Assembly (NCBI GenBank): GCA_029856055.1
Contig: JAHQWF010000038.1
Coordinates: 1-15,377 of the forward strand
DNA from: Candidatus Njordarchaeota archaeon
Lineage (GTDB): Archaea; Asgardarchaeota; Njordarchaeia; Njordarchaeales; Njordarchaeaceae
Length of the DNA stretch: 15,377 nt
Direction: 5' to 3'
Part shown: piece after piece, positions 7,801 through 13,640 of the stretch
How positions within the stretch are numbered: position 1 is the first letter of the stretch
How the letters are laid out: the number at the start of each line of letters is the position of its first letter
Translations under genes and position numbers: made by a program
Notes under the pieces: generated by a model
What the model was told of the DNA's origin: nothing
Database searches by the model: none
The model's input: the letters and a program-made list of their open reading frames with translations, nothing else

Positions 7801-7911
7801 TAAAACCTTATTCCACGCCGTACCTAAATGGATATAACCACTTGTATACGGAGGCCCATCAAGGAAATAGAACTTTTCCCTGCCTTTTCTAGATTGCTGT
7901 ACTTTTTGCAT
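4831..7911 (-). CDS. ileS: Isoleucyl-tRNA synthetase (5' end abnormal, see upstream extension)
   Basis: Class I synthetase charging tRNA-Ile. From the first in-frame ATG it has 1026 residues. The HIGH signature reads HLGT at 28-31, within PPYTSGYIHLGTAWNK. The CP1 editing domain carries WTTTPWTLPANM. Zn-type pairs appear in HWCPRCE, TCWRCK, WICRNCG and CSKCGG. KMSKS is at 576-580 (GSKMSKSLGN), followed by the anticodon-binding domain and an archaeal/eukaryal-type C-terminal extension. With HLGT only 28 residues in, this ATG start omits the conserved N-terminal helix. That helix is encoded in frame just upstream (7912-8010), but no ATG, GTG or TTG opens that stretch. The gene is convergent with the unknown gene at 4171-4830, stop touching stop. 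Confidence 0.97.
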   Translation of the reverse strand: MQKVQQSRKGREKFYFLDGPPYTSGYIHLGTAWNKVLKDVVIRFFTMKGYDVWRQSGWDMHGLPIEVGVEQELGFKSKKDIEAFGIENFIRRCKEFALRNLKIMEKQFQRIGVWMDWDNPYMTITRDWIESEWWTFKKAWEQGLIDTDLRVVHWCPRCETALAEHEIEYKVLEDPSIYVKFPLEGRENDFVVIWTTTPWTLPANMAALVHPDYDYAKVKVTIDGKTEYWYLAEARVQPVMDEIGVEHFEIIEVVKGSELEGIRYVHILIDEYPRQKEFREKYPSAHRIVTGEFVTLEEGTGCVHIAPGHGEEDFEIGKRYNLPVYCPVDKSGIYTEGAWKDWFVKKADEQIINRLKEKGLLVASGRVTHKYPTCWRCKSPLLFRATRQWFLKVSLIKNKIIQRNHEYVEWLPSWVKKRYEDGVRNVGDWVISRQRYWNTPIPLWICRNCGYSEVIGSFSELKQKAIDDIPDDMDLHRPWIDQVKLRCSKCGGEMERVPDVLDVWFDSAIASWASLGYPTRKDLFNKLWPADLIIEGQDQILKWFYAQQVLSIIVFDKPPYRKVAMHGFVLDAAGSKMSKSLGNIVMPEDVIEKHGADALRMYLLSTTLPWEDIRFEWKEVEEVRSALDILWNVFYMVSVYMELDKFNLSKVDEESVKNYLLPEDKWLLSRVNSLLRTVEDSINTFQLAKGVRAAIQFIVEDLSRWYGKLVRKRFWIEKEDPVKLAAYYTMYHVFYKLLAVLALFAPYVAEEIYQSLIRPLNKNVPESVHLIEWPEIDFVDKELEEKMEVVRDLVSAVAAARNEAKIKLRWPIKRVIIETKDDIVKIAVNELRDIVVELTNAKKIEFAEVEKKWRVVPLMKALGPKFRTDASRIAAALEKIDGKKLKEEIERSGKYILRIDDKKFEITPEDFDIELIVPDKLVPFEFRKGYVYVDTEITDDLLAEAYSRELVRRIQQMRKELDLDIEEKIDVYLELPEEMRGLISRGLDYISNEVRANKIHFGEPRGYVKKWKIEKYEVNIGIVRLK

Positions 7912-8010
7912 TATATTATTTTTCTTCCACCAGGTGGCTATTTTTTCTTCTACAGAATGTGGATTGTACTTTTTTTGTGGTGTTTTAACATAGGAGAATT
8001 TCGTAATCCC
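7912..8010 (-). other. ileS: In-frame N-terminal extension of ileS without a normal start codon
   Basis: Reading the ileS frame upstream of the ATG at 7911 gives 33 open codons before a TGA at 8011-8013. The peptide contains YNPHSVEEKIATWWKKNN, which matches the usual N-terminal helix of IleRS (Asn-Pro, Glu-Glu, an aromatic pair, then the approach to the FYFLDGPPY block). No ATG, GTG or TTG occurs in frame. An ATG at 8014 with an ideal GAGGTG ribosome-binding site is one nucleotide out of frame and meets a TAA at 7985-7987. An extra base, real +1 frameshifting or a rare start such as ATT at 8007 could each explain this. Confidence 0.75.
7970..7976 (-). other. A7 homopolymer in the 5' end of ileS
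   Basis: On the minus strand, seven consecutive A occur in CACAAAAAAAGTAC. If the run were eight A, an ATG at 7991 would read directly into the ileS frame. This is a site where an assembly miscount or polymerase slippage could hide the true start. Confidence 0.5.
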
Positions 8011-8020
8011 TCATTACCTG

Positions 8021-8026
8021 CACCTC
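8021..8026 (-). promoter_or_regulatory. Strong ribosome-binding site upstream of ileS
   Basis: GAGGTG on the minus strand lies exactly 6 bases before the ATG at 8014. It is the best Shine-Dalgarno in this region and points to 8014 as the intended ileS start, although that ATG is out of frame with the rest of the gene by one base. Confidence 0.65.
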
Positions 8027-8068
8027 ATTTATTCAGGATATGATATATTATTCTCATTAATCTTCAAT

Positions 8069-8076
8069 ACTTAAAT
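8069..8076 (-). promoter_or_regulatory. Candidate TATA box for ileS
   Basis: TTTAAGTA on the minus strand, preceded by TAAGA, would start transcripts near 8048 and give a leader of about 34 bases carrying the GAGGTG site. This again places the ileS 5' end well upstream of the ATG at 7911. Confidence 0.4.
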
Positions 8077-8179
8077 CTTACTTTTAGATAGCAATCTATC
8101 GAGTTTTTCATATTAGCTTTTTTATTCATTAATTATTTCTGCAAAATTTTATGATTTATTTATAAATTTGCATGAAAAA

Positions 8180-8187
8180 TTTAAAAG
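8180..8187 (+). promoter_or_regulatory. Candidate BRE/TATA for the membrane protein gene
   Basis: TTTAAAAG is preceded directly by GAAAAA, resembling an archaeal TFB-recognition element plus TATA box. Transcripts would start near 8210, giving a leader of about 50 bases. A second AT-rich candidate (AATATACATAAT, 8218-8229) would give an almost leaderless transcript. The gap between ileS and this gene holds no RNA gene or repeat that I can see. Confidence 0.4.
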
Positions 8188-8259
8188 TGAGAAATAATTT
8201 ATTTTTCGATAATTCAGAATATACATAATAGTGCATCAATACTTTAGGTTGAAGAAGAT

Positions 8260-9348
8260 ATGAACAGTATTGGTATAATTAATCTCGCGTCAACTTTTGC
8301 AGCTTTTATATCCACTTTGGTTGTTTCGATACTACTTTACTGGAGTTATAGAAAAAATAGGATAGTTAATACTCTATACTTAATGGGCTTTTTCCTTGCA
8401 TTATCTTTACACAATTTAATTTTCATGCTTGCTACTTTAAGTTTTAGCGAGATTATTGCGAAAATACTTTTCAAGTTAATGTTTCTTGGACCATTGGGAG
8501 TTCTTTTATTGCTTCTCTTTGCGGAATCGCTTAGAACATACTCACCATACACTAAAGTTAGTTTTATAGGCACATTCCTCTTCGCTGTGACAACTGCTGA
8601 TGAATTATTATTATCGCCTGTTTTATCATATAGAGATGGATTCTGGTTCGCTTTGAAATTGAGATCTGATATCGGTTATGTTTCATTGATGATGTTTTAT
8701 TTCTTCGCCTCTTTAATGGTTATCTATGTATATTTCCTGATGTACAAGAACTCGGTTTCTCAAAGAAAGAGAAGACAAACATTTATCTTTTTACTATCTT
8801 CGATAATGGGATTTATTGGAACGATGTTAGCTATTCTCTACGAGATATTATTCGTTCACGAATTAGTGCTTGAATTCCTAATTATTGCTATAGCATCAAG
8901 CATACTAGGTATTGCTTATCTCAGCAACCCATATGTGTCTTTTCTTTTAGTTAATAAGATCTATAAAATAATGGTTGTTCAAAATACTGGATTATTGTGC
9001 TACTCTAGATCGGTGCACGAAGAGAAAAAAATAAATGATGAGATTATAGCTGGGTTTATTCAGGCCATTTTGCTTTTTGGTAAAGAATCACTTGGGTCAA
9101 GAACTCCATATACGGATATATGTGTCTTCTCGTTTGGGGATCGAAGGATATTACTGAAAGAGTATAAGGATATAATAGGGATTATGATAGTTGATAATAC
9201 TTCGGATGCTATTAAAAATGCACTTAAAGAATTTACAATCAAATTCTGGGATAATTTCAAAGACAACATTAGAGAGCCGGGAGCAGTTATCACACCTGAA
9301 AAAGCAGATGAATTGTTTCTAAGAGAATTCAGTTTGCTTATACCGTAG
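8260..9348 (+). CDS. Seven-helix membrane protein with cytoplasmic longin/roadblock-like domain
   Basis: Hydrophobic segments lie near residues 8-29, 37-61, 66-90, 100-122 (weaker), 138-162, 173-198 and 200-222, giving seven helices. Basic loops (YRKNR at 30-34, QRKRRQ at 168-173) suggest the N-terminus is outside and the C-terminus inside. The layout resembles the 7TM sensor modules placed before histidine kinases, but there is no kinase, HAMP or GGDEF domain. Instead, residues about 232-362 form a soluble domain starting KIYKIMVVQNTGLLCYSRS, then a helix NDEIIAGFIQAILLFGKE. This pattern (strand, Gly-hydrophobic-Tyr-Ser, helix, strands, helix) recalls archaeal longin/roadblock domains linked to small GTPases. 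The domain match is my inference. The ATG start has a weak AGGTTGA site upstream. The gene converges on hypF with 18 bases between. Confidence 0.8.
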   Translation: MNSIGIINLASTFAAFISTLVVSILLYWSYRKNRIVNTLYLMGFFLALSLHNLIFMLATLSFSEIIAKILFKLMFLGPLGVLLLLLFAESLRTYSPYTKVSFIGTFLFAVTTADELLLSPVLSYRDGFWFALKLRSDIGYVSLMMFYFFASLMVIYVYFLMYKNSVSQRKRRQTFIFLLSSIMGFIGTMLAILYEILFVHELVLEFLIIAIASSILGIAYLSNPYVSFLLVNKIYKIMVVQNTGLLCYSRSVHEEKKINDEIIAGFIQAILLFGKESLGSRTPYTDICVFSFGDRRILLKEYKDIIGIMIVDNTSDAIKNALKEFTIKFWDNFKDNIREPGAVITPEKADELFLREFSLLIP

Positions 9349-9366
9349 AATAGAAAAATAGATTAT

Positions 9367-11676
9367 CTAGAGATGTTTTGCTCCAGCTATAGCAACTTGC
9401 CCTAGAGCAATACCCCCGTCGCCCGCCGGCACCTTATTTTGCAATAAAATTTTCATACTATTTCCTCCTATTTCATGTTTAATTCCTTTTATTAGGTAGT
9501 CGTTTACTGCTGCACCGCCCGACACAACTATGTATTCTATATCCTCCTTCTCGGCGTACTCCCTAGCGACAATACCAAAAGCCCTACCTAAGGCAAATTG
9601 AGCTGTGTAAGCTAGATCTTTCCTTTTCTTGTTCAGATTCTCTAGAATCCTGGCAACTAATTCACTCGTCAATATGATCCTCTTACCATCCTCACTTCTA
9701 ATAGGAATATCAGCCAACTCTCTGACTAATTCACCATTCCTTGCTGCAGCTTCTAGTTTTATAGCTGGTTCCCCTTCATACGTCCTCTCTGAACAAATAT
9801 TTAGTAAGCATGAAATAGCGTCTAACACTCTGCCTAAGCTAGATGTCTTTATAGCTGTCTCTAATTGCTTAAATATTATTCCTGGATATTTTCTAGTTAT
9901 CTTATCCCCAATCCCAAGATTCTTTATGGTTTTATCTATTGTTTCAAAATCCATCTTTTTTGATAGTATCGATATAAGCATTCTAAGCGGATATATTACT
10001 GCTAGATCACCACCTGGCATAGCATGATACTCTAAATGACCTACTCTAGTATACCCGTTATAGGACACAGAAAGGATTTCTCCTCCCCATATGTTTTTGT
10101 CATCTCCGTATCCCAAACCGTCTATTGCGATACCAATTACTCTGGAACCCAAACTTAGCTTTTTTTCAGCCATAACTGAAACTATATGCGCATAGTGATG
10201 CTGAACAGTTATTAATTCAGCACCGTATTCAGAACTCCAACGTTCAGCAAGAACTCTTGAAGAATAGTTTGGGTGTTTATCAGCAACAAAGATTGCTTCG
10301 CTTATATCGATTTCATAAACTCTGGCGAAGAACTTTAAAGCTCTATTTAAATAATCTAAATTCTCTATCTCATCTGTATCGCCTATGAACTGAGTTAAAA
10401 CTACTTTATCATCAAAACCTAAAGCTCCGACATTCTGTAATTCGGCGCCGAAAGATATAACTGGCCTATCTAATTTAAATGGAAGATGTAACCATGCAGG
10501 CGCATAACCTCTACTTCTCCTAAGAAAAGTTAGCTTTCCATCTGTGAATCTTACTACGCTGTCATCAACCCTATTAACTATTCTCCTATTATGAAATAGA
10601 AAGAAATCTACAATATCGCTTAATCTTGCTTTGGCGCATGGTATATCTGTACACATGGGTTTTCCTTTCATATTCCCGCTAGTCATTATTAAAAATTTGT
10701 CTCTAGTATCTTTCAGCACTAAGTAATGTAAACCTGTATATGGAAGCATAACTCCTTGTTTATCTAATCCAGGAGCAACAAATTGAGACACTGGTGAATC
10801 TTCTCGCTCATCAAGCAAAACAATGGGTTTCTCCGGTGATTCAAGAATTTCGATTGCTTTTTCATTAAGATTAACTATTTTGCTAGCTATATCTATATCC
10901 AAAGCCATTAATGCAAAAGGCTTATTTCTACGTCTTTTTCTTCTTCTAAGCTCGAGTACAACGTCATCATCAGTAGCTAGACACGCTATATGAAAACCAC
11001 CTAAACCTTTAATAGCTACTATATAGCCCTCATCTATTAACTTAGCAGTCTCTTTCAAAGGATCTTTCACATCCAATCTTTCACCTTCAGTTGTTTCAAG
11101 CCATGTACTTGGACCACAAATTGGACAACTTATCCCTTGGATATGAAACCTCCTTATGTTTTCTGGGTCGGTATATTCTGCCTCGCAGTATTCACATAGA
11201 GGGAAGTCCCTCATCGATGTATTTTCTCGATCGTAAGGTAATTTTTCTATTATTGAGAACCTTGGCCCACACCAAGCGCATGAATTAAATGGATACTTAT
11301 AGTGGCGAGATCCAGGGTCAAGTATCTCACTAATACAGTATTCACATATCCCGAAGTCCGGAGGAATCATCGAGTATAATTTAGCTTTAGTCCCACTCCG
11401 TAAAATCTCGAAAGATTTGTATTTCTTTACTTCACTGTCGATTACTTTTATTTCTTCTATTTTAGCAGGTCGAGGCATTTCACTAATAATTGCTTTAACG
11501 AAAGATTCTATTGCTTGCATAGATCCTTCAACATGGACTTCTACTTCTGAGCCACCTAAATTTCGTACATATCCATTTAAGTGATATCTCTTAGCCAGCC
11601 TGAAAATAAATGGTCTGAACCCAACGCCCTGTACAATGCCAGTAATATAAATCTTCTTCGCCACTATTTTTGACAA
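9367..11676 (-). CDS. hypF: Carbamoyltransferase HypF
   Basis: HypF turns carbamoyl phosphate into carbamoyl-AMP and moves the carbamoyl group to the C-terminal Cys of HypE, providing the future cyanide ligands of [NiFe] hydrogenase. The 769 residues contain every module. The acylphosphatase domain (about 8-95) has VQGVGFRPF with Arg21, and Asn39. Two Zn fingers use Cys111/114/133/136 and Cys161/164/184/187. The YrdC-like domain (about 200-390) has KGLGGFHIAC and the basic KRRRRNKPF. The Kae1-like domain has QHHYAH, IDGLGYGDD and VSGGAAVND. It starts at TTG 11676 behind GGTGGT, overlapping the acyl-CoA dehydrogenase end by 13 bases, or at the in-frame GTG 11664 in a TAGTG stop-start overlap. 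It lies about 5 kb from hypCED and on the opposite strand. Confidence 0.97.
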   Translation of the reverse strand: MSKIVAKKIYITGIVQGVGFRPFIFRLAKRYHLNGYVRNLGGSEVEVHVEGSMQAIESFVKAIISEMPRPAKIEEIKVIDSEVKKYKSFEILRSGTKAKLYSMIPPDFGICEYCISEILDPGSRHYKYPFNSCAWCGPRFSIIEKLPYDRENTSMRDFPLCEYCEAEYTDPENIRRFHIQGISCPICGPSTWLETTEGERLDVKDPLKETAKLIDEGYIVAIKGLGGFHIACLATDDDVVLELRRRKRRRNKPFALMALDIDIASKIVNLNEKAIEILESPEKPIVLLDEREDSPVSQFVAPGLDKQGVMLPYTGLHYLVLKDTRDKFLIMTSGNMKGKPMCTDIPCAKARLSDIVDFFLFHNRRIVNRVDDSVVRFTDGKLTFLRRSRGYAPAWLHLPFKLDRPVISFGAELQNVGALGFDDKVVLTQFIGDTDEIENLDYLNRALKFFARVYEIDISEAIFVADKHPNYSSRVLAERWSSEYGAELITVQHHYAHIVSVMAEKKLSLGSRVIGIAIDGLGYGDDKNIWGGEILSVSYNGYTRVGHLEYHAMPGGDLAVIYPLRMLISILSKKMDFETIDKTIKNLGIGDKITRKYPGIIFKQLETAIKTSSLGRVLDAISCLLNICSERTYEGEPAIKLEAAARNGELVRELADIPIRSEDGKRIILTSELVARILENLNKKRKDLAYTAQFALGRAFGIVAREYAEKEDIEYIVVSGGAAVNDYLIKGIKHEIGGNSMKILLQNKVPAGDGGIALGQVAIAGAKHL

Positions 11677-12797
11677 AAAATACCACCAGGATATGTCAAT
11701 AAATCTAAGTTATTTTGAAATCTCTTTAACATTGTTTTATAGACATATGCTTTCAAAGCTTCATTTGATCCCTCTATAAACTCGAACGCTTTAACATCTC
11801 TATAAATGCGCTCTATCCTCGTGCCTCTAACATAGCCGTGAGATCCATATAGAGTCATCGCAAAATCAATTATCTCCTTCGCTAATCTGGTTGAACTATG
11901 TTTTATTAACGCTGCTAAATAAGATTTATTACCTCCTTCAATGCTATTCCAATTTCTTGCTAATTCATTTATAAAAATCCAGTAAATCTCGATATCAGAG
12001 GCAAATTTACCGATTGCTTGTATGACATTATCATACTCAATCAATTTCTTGCCTAGGATTTCTCTTCTTGTTCCCCATCTAAATATCTCCTCAATCCCCG
12101 TATAAGCAATTCCTAATGAAGTTGAGGCAGTAAATAATCTACCGAGAGAAAGTATATAAAATAGATTCCTTAAAACAGACTTTCCTTGATCTATTATATG
12201 TTCTTTATCGATATTTATTTCATCGAAAACAACCCTAGAAATACCGGAGCCCCTCATACCACTTAACTCTAACACAGCATTTATTTCCACTCCTTTATCT
12301 TTAGGAACCAAACATGTCGCGTAATCCCCATTAGGATCCTTGCAAAGAACTAGGAACCAATCAGCATAAAGACCGTTTGTAACCATACTCTTAATACCTC
12401 TCAATAAATAACCATTATTCTTTCTCTCAAGTTTTGATTCTATTTTTTTGATATCTGTACCTGCACCTGGTTCTGTTATGGCTAATGCCATTATGCTACC
12501 TTTGGTAGTAACCTCTTGACTTACTTTTTCAAATAACTGAGGGGAAACATTTTTGAGGTATTCAAGAACCTGTAGATGCGTGAATAAGGATAGTGAGAGA
12601 GCTGGTAATCTTTTTCCAACCTCGTATAGTAATAAGACTAAATCTTTTATATCTAACCCTAAACCTCCTTTTTCCGTTGTTATACTTACCGAGAAGAACT
12701 TGCTCTCTCTAAGCTTCCTCAATAGTTCCGCAGGATAAATATTCTTAATATCTACTACGCCAGCAAGCTGTTCTACGGCTTCTAGAATATTTCTCAT
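11664..12797 (-). CDS. Acyl-CoA dehydrogenase family flavoprotein
   Basis: FAD-dependent alpha,beta-dehydrogenases of acyl-CoA have three domains, and all are visible. They are an N-terminal helical domain, a beta domain with ALAITEPGAGTD (about 105-115 from this start) and a C-terminal helical domain with YGSHGYVRGTRIERIYRDV. The FIEGSNEAL block carries the presumed catalytic Glu (about 342). The substrate cannot be told. The frame stays open 15 codons further to a GTG at 12842, but that GTG lies in a GAGGTG motif. A clear TATA box (12827-12836) also falls inside that stretch, so the ATG at 12797 with a short leader is preferred. The gene overlaps hypF by 1-13 bases. No electron-transfer flavoprotein or acyl-CoA ligase is nearby. 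Confidence 0.88.
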   Translation of the reverse strand: MRNILEAVEQLAGVVDIKNIYPAELLRKLRESKFFSVSITTEKGGLGLDIKDLVLLLYEVGKRLPALSLSLFTHLQVLEYLKNVSPQLFEKVSQEVTTKGSIMALAITEPGAGTDIKKIESKLERKNNGYLLRGIKSMVTNGLYADWFLVLCKDPNGDYATCLVPKDKGVEINAVLELSGMRGSGISRVVFDEINIDKEHIIDQGKSVLRNLFYILSLGRLFTASTSLGIAYTGIEEIFRWGTRREILGKKLIEYDNVIQAIGKFASDIEIYWIFINELARNWNSIEGGNKSYLAALIKHSSTRLAKEIIDFAMTLYGSHGYVRGTRIERIYRDVKAFEFIEGSNEALKAYVYKTMLKRFQNNLDLLTYPGGIFCQK

Positions 12798-12826
12798 TAA
12801 ACTTAGTAAATTTTCACTATGCGTAT

Positions 12827-12836
12827 TATTTATAAA
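12827..12836 (-). promoter_or_regulatory. TATA box for the acyl-CoA dehydrogenase-hypF unit
   Basis: TTTATAAATA on the minus strand is close to the ideal archaeal TATA sequence. Transcripts would start near 12807, about 10 bases before the ATG at 12797. It lies within the longer possible reading frame, which argues against the GTG start at 12842. It would also drive hypF, whose start overlaps the end of the dehydrogenase. Confidence 0.55.
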
Positions 12837-12941
12837 CAGCACCTCAAATCAGTATTAATTATTTGATATGGAATTAACAACTTAAGGCGCTAAATAAAAT
12901 ATAATTCTTATCTGAAATACTTGATGTAAGAGGGGTCTTCT

Positions 12942-13640
12942 TTGAGAAAAATGGGTATTCGTAGGACTGGCTTACTTGTACACTCGGCGATTATTACTGA
13001 TGCTTTATATAAATTAAATAAAGTTTTAGCTGGCTTAGAATGGATGGTTACTGGTGCTGTTGCAAACCAGCTGTGGGTGTATCTTTTAGCTGGTAACTGT
13101 GTTTTCTGTAGGCCAACTGATAATATAGATATAACAGGAGTAAACATAATAAAACCTATTGAAGACAACTATGGAGTGATGGCCGAGGGTTTTGAGGGTG
13201 ACTTGGTTAGGAGATTATCTTTCTTAGTGAGTCATGATCCTAAATTAAAAGTAAATGTCGAGTCTTACTCATCAGCAACGCTAGTTGATGAACTAGAGAG
13301 AAGAACTTCCATACCTTTCCGAAGTCAATCAATACCTATAATCAGCATGGAAGATCTTATTGTATATAAGTTAGCTGTTGGTAGAAAAATAGACATTATA
13401 GATATAACTTCTCTACTTAGAGCTTATAAGAGATATCTGAGAGCAAGTATTATTAATAATGAATCGACTCCAAAATACATCATACGTTTCTCGAAAATCA
13501 TTGATTTGGCTAAAAGATCGTATAGTGATAACGCTGATGAAATATTGAATTTAATAAAGGAGATTAGTAACTCTACCGTCCAGAATTTAGCCATTAGCGA
13601 AAATAATCCAAGAAAACTAATAAATTTAATAAATCTCTAG
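12942..13640 (+). CDS. Nucleotidyltransferase-fold protein with altered metal site
   Basis: The 232-residue protein resembles the pol-beta-type nucleotidyltransferase families that include AbiEii-like and related minimal enzymes. Residues 34-45 (WMVTGAVANQLW) fit the hydrophobic strand, Gly loop and helix. RPTDNIDI at 57-64 fits the R-x-T-x-D-h-D-h metal motif, but the first metal-binding Asp is Asn61 while Asp63 remains. A later block, SMEDLIVYKLAVGRKIDIID near 142, is the typical 'DL-hhxKL-GR' segment of these families. The C-terminal third is helical and unrecognised. The TTG start has AGGGG 6 bases upstream. Its neighbours are divergent (dehydrogenase) and convergent (DHH protein), so there is no antitoxin-like partner gene. 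The fold is likely; activity is doubtful. Confidence 0.75.
   Translation: MRKMGIRRTGLLVHSAIITDALYKLNKVLAGLEWMVTGAVANQLWVYLLAGNCVFCRPTDNIDITGVNIIKPIEDNYGVMAEGFEGDLVRRLSFLVSHDPKLKVNVESYSSATLVDELERRTSIPFRSQSIPIISMEDLIVYKLAVGRKIDIIDITSLLRAYKRYLRASIINNESTPKYIIRFSKIIDLAKRSYSDNADEILNLIKEISNSTVQNLAISENNPRKLINLINL

Noticed and set aside
8015..8259. A non-coding RNA or tRNA in the largest gap, between ileS and the membrane protein gene
   Set aside because: The stretch is uniformly AT-rich, with no cloverleaf, GC-rich stem or C/D box pair. Promoter elements account for it.
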